A stretch of DNA of 64,000 nt from Antedon mediterranea. Taxonomy: Eukaryota > Echinodermata > Crinoidea > Comatulida > Antedonidae. The translations under genes were made by a program, and so were the position numbers. The DNA is taken from the NCBI RefSeq assembly GCF_964355755.1, contig NC_092676.1:23790288-23854287 (forward strand), in the 5' to 3' direction. Positions 47,301-59,365 of this stretch are shown here, piece by piece. Each line of letters begins with the position of its first letter. The first letter of the stretch is position 1. Under the pieces are notes generated by a model, which had not been told where the DNA came from, did not search any database, and saw nothing but the letters and a program-made list of their open reading frames with translations.

Positions 47301-50300
47301 AGAAACGAAAAACAAAAGTTTGTAGAGAGCAAGGCGATAACCAAATGCCTTAACATCCTATACCGTCTGGATTTCCTAAGGTCACTAAAAAAACAAAGTA
47401 AATTTCAAAAGCTTTCAGAAATATCTGTTTCGCTGAAGATATTTCAAATTTGAAATTAATGTGTATAACATGTTAATATTAAACGGTTTTTTTTTTCAAA
47501 CCTGAGCAAGCATATGATACACATGGTAAATATAAGAAACCCATTGGATATTGTCAACCCTGCATACGATAGCACTTCCATTCCAACGGCAGCATCTTCA
47601 TCTGTATTTGAAACATCCTGAAATGATATCAGCAATTTACGTCACATTTCAGTTTTAAGGTAAAATGCCACGCATACATTTTACAAAATTTGTAATTTTG
47701 TTTGCCCGATATCCTTATCTGATCAACAACCGTACAACCCAAGCATTATTTTTCTTTTAGTATTAAAATATATTAATTTCATAATATCATAACATATACA
47801 GTACATCTCCTTAAATGCATAACTTTCTTAACACAATTCATATTTTGAAATATTCATTTCTTAAAATAATCGTATTTTTAGCATATTATTGTGTTAAGTT
47901 TTGTATATAAAGACTGTCGGGTTGCACCAAGGTATACTACATCCGTTGATAAAAACATGATAGATTCTTGTAACCGATACAGAATTCTGATTTATCTCGG
48001 AATCACTAGTTGTGATCGGCTTTGTCGGCAGTGGAATCAACCAAAGAAAACAACATGAAAACAATCACGTTAAAAAGAACGAAGTCATACCTCTGACGTT
48101 TGCATAAGAATTGCAAACGTTGTCAGGTGGTTACATTGACAAGTTATTGGTGAAGTCTGAAAATCTTCTGATATAGTTTCGCAGCCTTCTTTAGACCATG
48201 TGCTTAAACAAATAAATTTGATAATGTTGATGCATAAAAACTCGCAACACAATATAAACTCTCATTTATAATAATAATTTTCTATACTTAATATTTTGTT
48301 TCGATTTGTCGCTGTGAAACTCTCTCATATAGATGTCCCCTCCCCCACCCCAACACAAAGCAAACACTTACACAGGGTTTACGGTTTCATCAACAAAAGC
48401 ACAGATTGGTTCCATGTTTGCAAGTTCTGTATTTTCAGATATCTAAACAAAACACAATATTGATCAGTGTCATTTTGTCATTATTATTTTCAAAACTAAT
48501 TATACAATTTGTAACATTTTAGTATTACATAGTATTATTTAATTTCTATGCCCTATTTATTGTTATTCGATTAATTTTTGTGTTAATTGATAAAAATAAA
48601 AATGTTTATTTACCTTTAATGTGGGGAAAACAAGTTTCACATTCGCACTTCGTGTATCATCTCGTCCATTAACATAAACTGTTACAGATACAAGATCACT
48701 CGCAACTTCAGAATTTGTAAGATCGCTACTAAATCTGAAGAAATGAAAATAAATTGTTTGATAATTAAAGATTGAGTAAGTGTGCTAAATGGGTCATAAC
48801 AACACACAATATTTGCTATATTTTTTCTGATTACTGCATGTATACACGGTTCTGGTTTTGTTTTAAATACATTTTTAAAATAATATTATGGGGAGATATA
48901 GGCCTAAGGATCGAGTGAATACTTACGGTATTGACACATTCACAGATATTAATTTGGCTGCGATTATTCCAATTGATTCTATTTAAGAAATGAACTACAA
49001 TTAGTGGACACAAATTATTAAAATCTTCCAAAATATAAAATCTTCTAAATCCTGTAAACCTAACAGCTTTCCTTAAGTAGTATACGTATGGAAAGCCATA
49101 TGTGCCAAAATAATTTACGTCCTTGCGTTACGTTCTAGTGGGAACCACGCTTTAAGAAACAGTAACTTACCATTTGTGTTTGCGTCTGATTCGAGTGCAA
49201 ATTCGATTGCATTTGGTCCCTTTGTTATAGGAGTTAATTCAATTGTTGGACTTGATGACTTAATGAGTACAACATCTAATGTATAAACATAATTAAACTT
49301 AGATAATCTAACAACAGGATGCTGAGATCAAAGGGTTTATCTATGGCTGCGACACGATCAGTGACACGATCAGTTCCACGCTCCTTGACAGACACACGTA
49401 TTTGTCACAGCCAGACATAAGATCAAAAGAGTTCCTATCTTGGCAAGGCGAGCTCAGTGTCCTGTTGTTAGATTGCCTTGATTACACTCAGTATATGTAA
49501 GATACAAGATACAAGTCAACTTTATTACATCACCATCAATACGCTTCACATCGTTGTCAGCCCTATAGGGCTACTATTTTGTGCCATTTATTCCTGTCGT
49601 GGGCCTCGTGTTTCCCAAATGGGCCAGTGTAAATTAGTGCTGCTAATCATTCCGCAGTCATTCAACTTTATTGTCAAAATACAATTTTGAGATGTGTTCT
49701 GTATCCGAGTAGAATCATTTAATAATACGGATATATCCGATATTTATAGTTCGAGCGCATTTACCGTTTTTATTCTGATATGTGAAACATACAACTGACA
49801 GGACATAGAATTTCGATAGTCTAGTATCGAATATTTTTGATAAAGACATTTAATTATTACCTGCTTTGTCATCTATCGTAAAATATTTCAATTCTCCGTC
49901 TGCTAGTTGATACAACTCAGAATAGAGCACAGAGGTGATGTTATCAACCAGGGCAATGACGTCATTTGAAATGTCGGTATCTGGTCATTTAAGGGAAGTA
50001 AATGCTAAAATCTAGCTGGCAATTGTTATAAAGTTATTATATACAAGGGGATGAAAGTAAACACAAATTGGCACTTTATTACAGAATACACTATTATTTT
50101 AACCACTTTGACAGAAAGCAGTCTTATTTTACCAAACATTCGTTCCTTATTGTCCTACTATTGTATTAAGCTATGTCTACACTATCAAACTAGTTTCACA
50201 AAAAAGTGTGATGTCCCCAAATATGGTAGTGATATGCCTAAATATGATAGTGATAATGACATCATCATATCCATATATGGGTACATTACATGTTGTTGTT

Positions 50301-53300
50301 ACATAAAGTATGATAGTGTAGACAGAGCTTTACACGAGAACGTACCTTGTAGATCATCAGAACATCGGACACTGGCAGTTTCGGAGACCAAACAATATCC
50401 AGGTCTGCCAATTCCATTATGAAGGCAATCACTAAGTGCTGCCTCGGAACCAACACATTGCATCGACTTAACTATAGGATCTGCTTCTCCGTGATACGAG
50501 CCCGTGTAGACTTCAACGGCAGACCCGTAACCTAACTGTCGACAAGCAACCGTCCCTTCATTGATGTCCCATCCGTCATCACAAACCGCTCCCCATGCTC
50601 CGTTTTTGTCTGCTATCTCCACTCGACCTTCATTGGGAGATGGTCCATTTACTAGTCGAATATCTAGAACAGTATAATAATAATATTAGTAACATTTTTC
50701 TTCCATTAAAAAAATTAAATTTTACCTCATAAAACCTCGTAAATTAAAATGGAGGCCTATTGTCTGGAAGTCAACGTGGTTTCTGGTTAAATTGAACCTT
50801 ATTTTGTCCTTTTTTTTCCAATAGTAAAAACCCATATATTTTTCAATTCACATTTACATACAAACAATTACATATATATCTATGATAATTTAAATTTTCG
50901 TGGCTCCATTTTTTTCTCCTCTTTAAGACAGTCTTTTATTTCTTCTTTACTTTGTTGACCACAGAACACAATTTATTTCTTTACCGGCAAAAAAAGAAAA
51001 ACAAAATTAAAATTATTAATTTTGCAAAAGTAACTTTCATCTTTTAAACATTTTTAACACTTACTATTAATAAAACAGTTCTCATTAAATGTTAGGAAGG
51101 GGGAAGTTAATTTAAAGCTCTGTCTACACTATTAAACTTTATGTGACAAATAATGGGATGTGAAGATAATAACATAATAATAACAAGATTTTTATAGCGC
51201 ACATACCACTCAAGAGGGCTCAAGGCGCATTTAAAAAATAAAAAAACAAATCATACAAGTTCCTGACAAATAAAATTCTTTGAAAGGTCCCCATCCGTTT
51301 TCGTTCTGTCGCGGTCCCGGACCCCTACCTAGTTGACCAAACAAAGGAGCTGGATACACATTTGCCTTGCTCAGAGACAACAACCAAGACAGAGGCACCC
51401 CGGAGATAATGTTGGCCAGGAAAAAGTATTCTATACAATTCTAAGTCTAAAACTTTAGGAAACCTCATGATTTTCATATGCCTTAATGAATAAATGTGTT
51501 TTTAATAATGTTTGTAAAAGTATCAACAGTTTTGCAAAATCTTAAAGAGCTCGGGTAGAGCATTCCATAGACGAGGAGAAGTAACGGTGAAAGCTCAGTC
51601 TCCCCATGAGTGGTGAGACTTGGGCTGATGTAGAAGCAGCGTATCACTAGAACGCAGATTACGTCCGGGGAACATACAGCCTAAGCATGTCAGGAGCCAT
51701 GCCATTTATATACTTTAAAAAAAAAGAGTAATATTTTAAAAACAATGTGGTACCTAACAGGAAGCCAATGCAATATTTCCAAGGTATTTTATATGTGTCC
51801 ATATCTTGGTAATTTTTTAACAACTCGTGCCGCTGTATTTTGAATCAGCTGAAGCCTGTGGAGTTGTTTTTGTGGTAGCCCATATAGCAAAGAGTTTCCC
51901 ATATCCAGTCGTGAAGTGACAAAAGCATGAACAAGTTGTTTAGCTGCTGCCTCATTAATAAACTTGCAAATCCTTCGGATGTTTCGTACGTAAAAAAAAC
52001 GCAGAAATGGTTATTGAGATATGAAAAATCATAGTTATATAGTCACATCCATCTCAACCCCAAGATTTCTAACCTGTTTAGCCGGGTCAATTTGGGTTTC
52101 ACCAATTTAAATAAAACTTGGTGGCAGTTTTTCCAACTGCTGTTGTGATCCAAAGAGAATATATATATTCTGTTTTTTCATCGTTTAATTTAAGAAAGTT
52201 GTTTTTCATCCAGACACGCAATTCATAGATACAATGTTGGAGCAATTCCAAAGAAATGTCACTGTGTGTCTTTGTAGGTTTAAAAAAAATATAAAGCTGA
52301 GTATCATCAGCATAAACATGATAGTACAGATCATATTTACTACTGATATCCCGTATCGGGTGTAAATAAATTGTAAACAATTGCGGCCCAAGAACAGATC
52401 CCTGTGGTACCGAAAAGTTTAAAAAAGAAGTTTTTGAGATAGCATCACCAATACATACGTGTTGAGGTCTTTTTTTCCAAATATTACCGGCACAAATCAA
52501 GTGCTTTCCTTCAATACCAATATACGTACTGAGTCTATTTAACAACACAGAATGGTCAACCGTATCAAATGCTGCACTTAAATCTAATAATACTAAAGCA
52601 GTTAGCTTTCCATCATCCATCGCACGTATGATATCGTTATTTACACGAAGTAATGCCGTTTCAGTACTATGATGCACTTTGTAGGCAGATTGATACGGAT
52701 CAAGTAGGCTATGTTTTTGTACATGCGACAATATCCGTTTAGAAACAACCTTCTCAATTATTTTTCCTAAAAAAACTAAGATTCGAGATAGGTCTGTAGT
52801 TTTTCAGAATCTCGTGATCTAGACCTATTTTTTTCAATGTGGGTCGAACATGAGTGAATTTAAGAGACTCTGGGAAAGAACCACTTTCAAGAGACTTATT
52901 TACAATATGTGTGATTAATTGAATAAATGCAGAAGTATATTTCTTTATCAGTGAAGTTGGCACCGGGTCAAGTGCACACGATTTTGAGGAATTTTTGAAA
53001 ATATTTAAAATGTCCTCCTCACTTGCAGGTTCAAACTGAGAAAACTGTATGGACCTAGTTAAATCATAAGATATAGTACATTTATCAGAAGCAGTTATAA
53101 CTTCTGCAGTATTTTCATTTTCTAGTGAATCACGAATTGATATAATTTTAATTACAAAAGCAAGAGCTTCATCTGAGACAGCCGAAGGAAGGACTGATGA
53201 CTTGGAGCGATTTAAAAGTTTATTTACTAAATTTAAAAGTTTCTTTTGATCACCTGTGCAGTTACTAACCAGACTAGAGTATAATACCGCGTCTTGGCCT

Positions 53301-55083
53301 TTTCAATCAGTCCATTTACTACGCATCTTTGGTCACAGTATTCCTGTCTATCCTTAAGAAGCTTTGATTTCATCCACTTACGTTCAAGTTGACGACGTAC
53401 TTTCCTTTCAGATCGAATTTCATCTGTATACCACGGTTTAGCTTCCTTTTGCCTAATTGGTTTTTTTTTTTCTGAACTGGTGCATGTAAATCAAGTACAG
53501 CTCTGAGATCAGAATAGCTTTCTACACTATCTTCAAGAATTACACTTACATCGGTTATATTAGACACACAAGCTTGAATTTCATTTGTGAATTTCTCAAC
53601 ATCAATTTGTTTTAGGTTGCGACTTTTTGATGTCATAGAATAGTTGTAATATTCTTGTTGCTTGTGTTTGCAAACATATGCTCCATAACTCAAAAATTTA
53701 TTGTAGATGGAGAAGTATCCTATATATTTAAACTTAGAGTTTACGAATTTTCTTTTTCTGTTTGTACGTTTGTTGATATGGATGAAATTTCCAAAATAAA
53801 AGAAATTGAAAATATCATTACCATATTTGTGCATATAAATATCATATTTGGGTACATCACAATAGTTTGATAGTGTAGACAGAGCTTTAGATAATGATGT
53901 ACTGTAATCAGTGAAGTTTATTTATATAAGTTTTAAGCTCTGTCTACACTTTCAAACTTTATGTGACAAAAAGTGTGATGTGCCCTAATATTGTAGTGAT
54001 ATATATTTTTGTCACATAAAGTTTAGACAGAGTTTTAGAGTACAGTGTGCCTACCTAGTGCCGTATTCCTACAACGAACTCCAGCAAGTTGAGTACGGTT
54101 ATAGCAACTTCCAGATATAATTCCAAATCCCCCTGCACCACCGCCATTTGTACATTCGCTCAATGCATTTTCATACCCGTTGCAGTCGACTCCATCTGTA
54201 ACCATGCCACTACCTATGCCAAATGTGGCGTATCTTTCGTAGTCGTAACAGCAACGATAATCCAAGTACCTACATGCGACTGAACAAGCCTTAAAGTTCC
54301 AACCAAATGAACAGATTCCTCCACGGATGCCAAAACGGGCGTCAATTATCAGCTCAACTAGGCCTTCATTAGGTCCATCTCCGCCCACAAGAACGATTTC
54401 TGTACATAAGAGCAAAATCACGGTATCAACAAAATTGTACATTTGTATAACAAAATTAATGCAAAGCCCAAAAGACGTATATTACCTACTGTATACAAAC
54501 AAACAAAAATAGGGCAACAGTGTAAAGCTCTGTCTACACTATCAAACTTTATGTGACAAAAAATGGGATTTTCCCATATATGGACATGGTTATATCACTA
54601 TCATAATGTGGGCATATCACTACCATATTTGGGCACATCACACTTTGTTTTTGTCAAACTAGTTTGATAGTGTAAACGAAGCTTTATGCAAGAAAAACGA
54701 ATATAATACAGTAATAGTAATAAAATGTAATTACCTTGTAACTCGGCCATTACAATTTGGTATGCTATGTAAAAACAGTATACAGTAAATAGAATGGTCA
54801 GATTGCTCAAAAGACCACAAAAATGTTTATAATAAATTAAAATTTATAAATCAAAATGCAAATTACTAAGAAAAATGACGATGTTGTGGGTATAAGCTGC
54901 TGGATCAAAGCTATCAAAACAGTCGGCTTTTTGGGCCCTAACCCTTGTTCGGTGTTAATTAAACTGTGTTAATTAAACTTTCTTTTTTCTTAAAATATCA
55001 ATTTATATGTGATATTATTTACCTGAATAGTAAAACGTTGTAAAGACCAAGACAATCTTGAATAAAATCGCATGGAAGTACAT
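44364..55083 (-). CDS. Gene D: adhesion GPCR with two SRCR domains (intact, 725 aa model)
   Basis: Exons (high to low): 55083-55023 signal peptide, 54764-54735, 54399-54055 SRCR1, 50663-50346 SRCR2, 49980-49861, 49275-49171, 48978-48927, 48734-48614 and 48442-48372 GAIN-like, 48202-48091 GPS, 47617-47502 TM1, 47384-47279 TM2, 46885-46668 TM3-4, 45972-45906 and 45606-45509 TM5, 44906-44738 TM6-7, 44432-44364 tail. Total 2178 nt, exactly in frame, GT-AG throughout. GPS reads [12 protein letters not shown], cleavable. ECL2 has CWLN and [11 protein letters not shown]7 [20 protein letters not shown]2 has all six expected Cys; SRCR1 is glycine-rich around 54130 and diverged from C. The 3.4-kb intron between SRCR1 and SRCR2 holds a LINE nested in a MITE. 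Function (binding of microbial or self ligands) is inference from SRCR. Confidence 0.88.
46076..46300 (+). repeat. tRNA-like SINE candidate shared by genes D and E
   Basis: TTGGCTGGAACAGCAACCC then CAAGGGTTCGAGGCTC have the spacing of pol III A and B boxes. The same block lies at the matching intron position in gene E (about 61060-61260), so it was there before D and E separated. Boxes are imperfect, and the element could be something else. Confidence 0.4.
46488..46650. mobile_element. MITE family 1 copy (in gene D, absent from gene E)
   Basis: GCTTGATTCCCATTAGAACG to TTGTGTTGCGTCTCCAGGG, ending 18 bp from the TM3-4 exon of gene D. The same flank in gene E (about 61480-61517) lacks it. Confidence 0.75.
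49115..49158. mobile_element. MITE family 1, right arm only
   Basis: TTTACGTCCTTGCGTTACG then CTAGTGGGAACCACGCTTTA, 13 bp from the splice donor of exon 49171-49275 of gene D. Confidence 0.75.
49305..49480. mobile_element. MITE family 3 copy
   Basis: Ends AATCTAACAACAGGATGCTG and GTGTCCTGTTGTTAGATTGC form a near-perfect inverted pair; inner GGCTGCGACACGATCAG is partly duplicated. Confidence 0.8.
50167..50334. mobile_element. MITE family 2 copy next to the SRCR2 donor of gene D
   Basis: AAGCTATGTCTACACTATCA to GATAGTGTAGACAGAGCTTT; the right end is 12 bp from the exon end at 50346. Confidence 0.85.
51114..53889 (-). mobile_element. L2-like LINE nested inside a MITE family 2 copy
   Basis: The MITE left arm is at 51114-51160 (AAAGCTCTGTCTACACTATT) and the right arm at about 53815-53889 (CATTTGGGTACATCACAATA to GTGTAGACAGAGCTTTA). 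Between them a minus-strand LINE runs from about 53700 to 51165. Segments: linker (53640-53370, [11 protein letters not shown]), fingers (52963-52754, [11 protein letters not shown]), then palm (52731-52150) with [26 protein letters not shown] and YADDTQLYI. Frame breaks near 52750, 52150 and 53460 make it dead. Most of the endonuclease is missing. The 3' end, near 51190, has TTTTTATAGCGC. Located in the SRCR1-SRCR2 intron of gene D. Confidence 0.82.
53934..54037. mobile_element. MITE family 2, short copy next to the SRCR1 donor of gene D
   Basis: AAGCTCTGTCTACACTTTCA to CATAAAGTTTAGACAGAGTT; the right end is about 18 bp from the exon end at 54055. Confidence 0.8.
54523..54686. mobile_element. 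MITE family 2 copy
   Basis: AAAGCTCTGTCTACACTATC to GATAGTGTAAACGAAGCTTT, with a tandem ATCACTACCATATTTGGGCA motif inside. In the intron between linker and SRCR1 exons of gene D. Confidence 0.85.
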
Positions 55084-55204
55084 CGCAAGTACACGCTAGA
55101 ATGAAAAATGATAAAAGCAGTTTCTAATGTTAGTTTCCACTGTGTCTAAGTGTCTACATAGTTATTTAAACATCTAACACTTTATCTGCAGATATGTTAA
55201 AATT
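55084..55204. other. 5' flank of the first coding exon of gene D
   Basis: Short AT-rich stretch between the signal-peptide exon and the minisatellite. It probably contains the 3' end of a 5' UTR intron. Confidence 0.3.
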
Positions 55205-55985
55205 AGCCAATATGCCTACCTGTGGTACCACCATTACAACCATACCTAACAGTAATGACGTATCCTTAACATTTGAATAGAGTCATTGGCCTACCTGTGG
55301 AGTACCACCGTTAAAACCATGCCTAACAGTAATATATCCCTAACATTTGAGGAGAGTCAATAGGCCTACCTGTGGTACCACCGTTAAAACCATGCCTAAC
55401 AGTAATAATTATATCCCTAACAGTTGAAGAGAGTCAATAGGCCTACCTGTGGTACCACCGTTAAAACCATGCCTAACAGTAATAATTATATCCCTAACAT
55501 TTGAGGAGAGTCAATAGGCCTACCTGTGGTACCACCGTTAAAACCATGCCTAACAGTAATATATCCCTAACATTTGAGGAGAGACATTGGCCTATCTGTG
55601 GAGTACCACCGTTAAAACCATGCCTAACAGTAATACATCCCTAACATTTGAGGAGAGACATTGGCCTACCTGTGGTACCACCGTTAAAACCATGCCTAAC
55701 AGTAATATATCCCTAACATTTGAGGAGAGACATTGGCCTATCTGTGGAGTACCACCGTTAAAACCATGCCTAACAGTAATATATCCTTAACATTTGAGGA
55801 GAGACATTGGCCTACCTGTGGTACCACCGTTAAACCTATGCATTAACAGTAATATATCCCTAACATTTGAGGAGAGACATTGGCCTATCTGTGGAGTACC
55901 ACCGTTAAAACCATGCCTAACAGTAATACATCCCTAACATTTGAGAAGAGTCAATATTATTGGCCTACCTGTAGTACCACCGATA
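55205..55985. repeat. 72-75-bp minisatellite upstream of gene D, about 10 copies
   Basis: Unit GGCCTACCTGTGGTACCACC + GTTAAAACCATGCCTAACAG + TAATATATCCCTAACATTTG + AGGAGAGACATT. Two subtypes alternate over part of the array (GTGGTACC and GTGGAGTACC). On the minus strand each unit contains CACAGGTAGGCC, a splice-donor-like site. Confidence 0.92.
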
Positions 55986-56503
55986 TTCACATAAAAAGAA
56001 AGTCTTCTCAGCTTCTGGAACCCAACCCAATGAATAAAATGTAATGAAAAATGCAAATCGGTGACCAACTAAAACGTGATATTGAAAAAAAAGCGTGGAA
56101 GATTACTTTTGCAATCTACAATAACACCATCGTCAATTTCTTAATAAACTTATTGATATTATATATTACTCTAAATAATGAATTATTAAACAAACCTTTC
56201 CACGTTAGCAAAAAATTGTCTACTAACTATATTGAATCCTCGAACCAATGCAATTATTTTAGCATTATCGAGGTTTGCGTCTTGTCCATTTGAGATTATT
56301 CTGGGCATAATAAAATAACATTGCAATAGGATTCTCATTTCTTTTGAATTAATCACATTAGTATATTCGTTTTCAAAATTAATGAAAATATACAGTAATA
56401 CTCGATTTAGATACATTGCAAAATGAGATAATAATTGTATTTCTCAACATGCCAACGCGGAGGAAAGAAGACAAATTCTCTACCATGATACTGAATCTGA
56501 AAT
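55986..56503. other. Spacer between minisatellites
   Basis: AT-rich unique DNA; short frames on both strands without recognisable domains. Confidence 0.35.
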
Positions 56504-57008
56504 ATGGTATAGTCCATCTATGGCATAGTCCATCTATGGTATAGTCCATATATGGCATAGTCCATCTATGGCATAGTCCATCTATGGCATAGTCCATCTA
56601 TGGCATAGTCTATATATGGCATAGTTCATCTATGGCATAGTCCATCTATGGCATAGTCCATCTATGGCATAATCCATCTATGACATAGTCCAACTATGGC
56701 ATAGTCCATCTATGGCATACTGTAGTCCATCTATGGCATAGTCCATATATGGCATAGTCCATCTATGGCATAGTCCGTCTATGGTATAGTCCATTTATGG
56801 CATAGTCCATTTATGGCATGTTCATCTATGGCATAGTCCGTCTATGGCATAGTAAATCTATGACATAGTCCATTTATGGCATAGTCTATTTGTGGCATTT
56901 AGTCCATTTATGACATAGTAAGTCTATGGCATAGTTTATCTATGGCATAGTCCATCTATGGCATAGTCTTCTATGGCACAATCCATCTATGGCATAGTCC
57001 TGTGGCAC
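56504..57008. repeat. 16-bp tandem array, about 31 copies
   Basis: Unit CCATCTATGGCATAGT, with variants such as CCATTTATGGCATAGT and some 1-5 bp slippage. CCAT..ATGG in each unit is an inverted pair. Confidence 0.93.
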
Positions 57009-59365
57009 TGTCATCCAATATCTGTGATGCAGTTTTACATAATTCTGTATCACATGTGGTGCCTGTATTTATGTTAAGGCTTGGCTGAGGTTAGGCGTAT
57101 GGCCAATTTTACCGGCGTCCCATGTGATAATATGCGATTATGTATTAAAGAATTTGATACTTTACATATTATAGATACAGTATCAAAAATTGGCTACTGC
57201 TCTAATCGCAATAAAATGTTTTCAAACTTACTAAAAAAATTATTGTAAAATATGCTTCATGTGCTTTTTCAACGCTTCATTGATTGAATACAGGTTTCAT
57301 TACAATTATACAATCGATTTCTTAATTTTATCTAATAACTACATAAACAAATCGATATGCTATATATCCCAATTCATGATTAAAAATCTTGCATAATGTT
57401 TAATATGTTGTAATAAGTAAATTAACTTGTAAAATTTAATTTAAAATAAAAACATTTAAAAAAAGGTAAAAGGTACTAGTTACTACAATTATTGCGTACG
57501 GTAAATTTGTCAAATCATTAATTGGTACATACATGCTTTTATTATTGTCTTGTAAACTTACAAATGACAATGATTTTGACCACATAAAATGAATGAATGA
57601 ATGATCAATTTTCTCTCGTCTTTCAGTTTATTAGTTTATCTCATTTCACATTTATTTAGTCTCATCGTTTTAAGCTCTTTTTACACTATAAAACTTGATG
57701 TGACAAAAACAAATGTGATGTGCCCATAATATGGACATGATGATGTCATATCACTACCATATTTTGGCATATCACTACCATATTTGGGCACATCACTTTT
57801 TGTCAAAACTAGTTTAATAGTGTAGACAGAGCTTTATAGTAGCACTCATACATATCATAGAAGAGAATTTTGTTTTTGAAAGAAACGAATATGAATAGTC
57901 AAGTTATGTATATAAAGCAAATACCAGAATAAACTTCAACCGAAATTGTATTGTATTCCAAACATGATTTACTGCCCTCTCTGTGTAGAACTTTAAAAGA
58001 TGTAACATAATGTGTAAGTGTAGTTTTAAGTAATACCACAGTGTCGAAATCATAATCATACAATAACTTGATTATAATTGATTTATACGACTTAAAAATA
58101 TTTATATATAAGTAATAGACAAAGTTTCTATTCCAAAATGAAACTGAATTGTGGGTTACACCATGGAGGTAAACATTATAATTATTTTATAACTCCTCAA
58201 ACGTAAATCAATTGTATGTTATAATGTAACTACCTGTACCTTTGATATGCGATATTATGGATCTTTAACTATTTTTAATTTTTTTCTTTTTAAAGCATAA
58301 ACATAATATTATTTTGAACGAGCGGTTCAACTAAAGGCCCTATTACTAAGTACAGTGATTGCTACATCTCAACCAATAATTATGAGAACAACTTACAAGC
58401 ATGAGCAAATTTTAATATAAAAATAAATAATTCTAGGCCTATATTTGTGGCCTACCGGTACGTTTCAACAGGATTATTCAAAATTATACCATACATTCTA
58501 AAAACTTTAAAAAATTTTAAAATGTTATTCTACATGAACTGCTTTGCTTCAGTGAAGTTGTACAAAAATATCTCTGATTGCACCGCCGCCCACAATCTTT
58601 CACCGTAGATATTCGTCAAAAAGACACCATGCATTATGCTGGCCTACAAGCCTTTGTACAGGCTATTTGACTATCGTGTCGGTGTAAACTAAACAAAAAC
58701 TTTCTTTATCTTAAAAAAAAATAAGCGAACAAAAAAATAAGCGAACTAAACCTTAGCGAACAATAATTCATAATTCTGGTTTACAATGTTTTGCCCTAAA
58801 ACTCAACTTAAAACGGTTTTTACTTACTAAAGTCGTTAAAGATGTCGCTCTTTTCTACCTCGGTTGACTTAAATAGTGGACTGCACCCCAGTCATTTCGT
58901 GGGTTTGGTTCAATCGCGATAACATCAAAGGACTAACCAAATTGTAATTGACGAATGGGACACAACGTCTGTGGTATTCAATTTATGCAACACATCTGAT
59001 GATGAATTGTACTGTGCTGTATTGTTTTCATTATTGATGCATTTATACGAGGGGTTATTGTTAAGGTTTCAAAGACCGCATCCCATTTTTACCCTGACGT
59101 TTTAAACTATGCAGACCAGTACTGGCAAATGATATGCCTAACTCATGCCTAACCAATCCACCTAGTTTCTTAAGCTTGTACTTTCCCCTTTTTTTGCGGG
59201 ACAAATAACCCCTGTGAAAATAATGACAACGTCCTGATTGTTTTATAACTATTAACTAGTGGAGGTATACTCTCATATCTTATCAGAAAAAAGACGTGTT
59301 TTCTCTATGATCTCAGCTACAAGGAAAAGGCTTCGCCTTTCTAATACATTTCAATTAATATTCTG
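57009..59365. other. Spacer between genes D and E
   Basis: AT-rich, with a MITE family 2 copy at 57670-57835. The segment 58560-58700 is less AT-rich but has no recognisable coding. Near 59320-59340 lies the same AAAGGC-TTC-GCCTTT hairpin found downstream of gene D. Confidence 0.4.
57670..57835. mobile_element. MITE family 2 copy
   Basis: TAAGCTCTTTTTACACTATA to AATAGTGTAGACAGAGCTTT, with two ATCACTACCATATT motifs. Confidence 0.8.
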
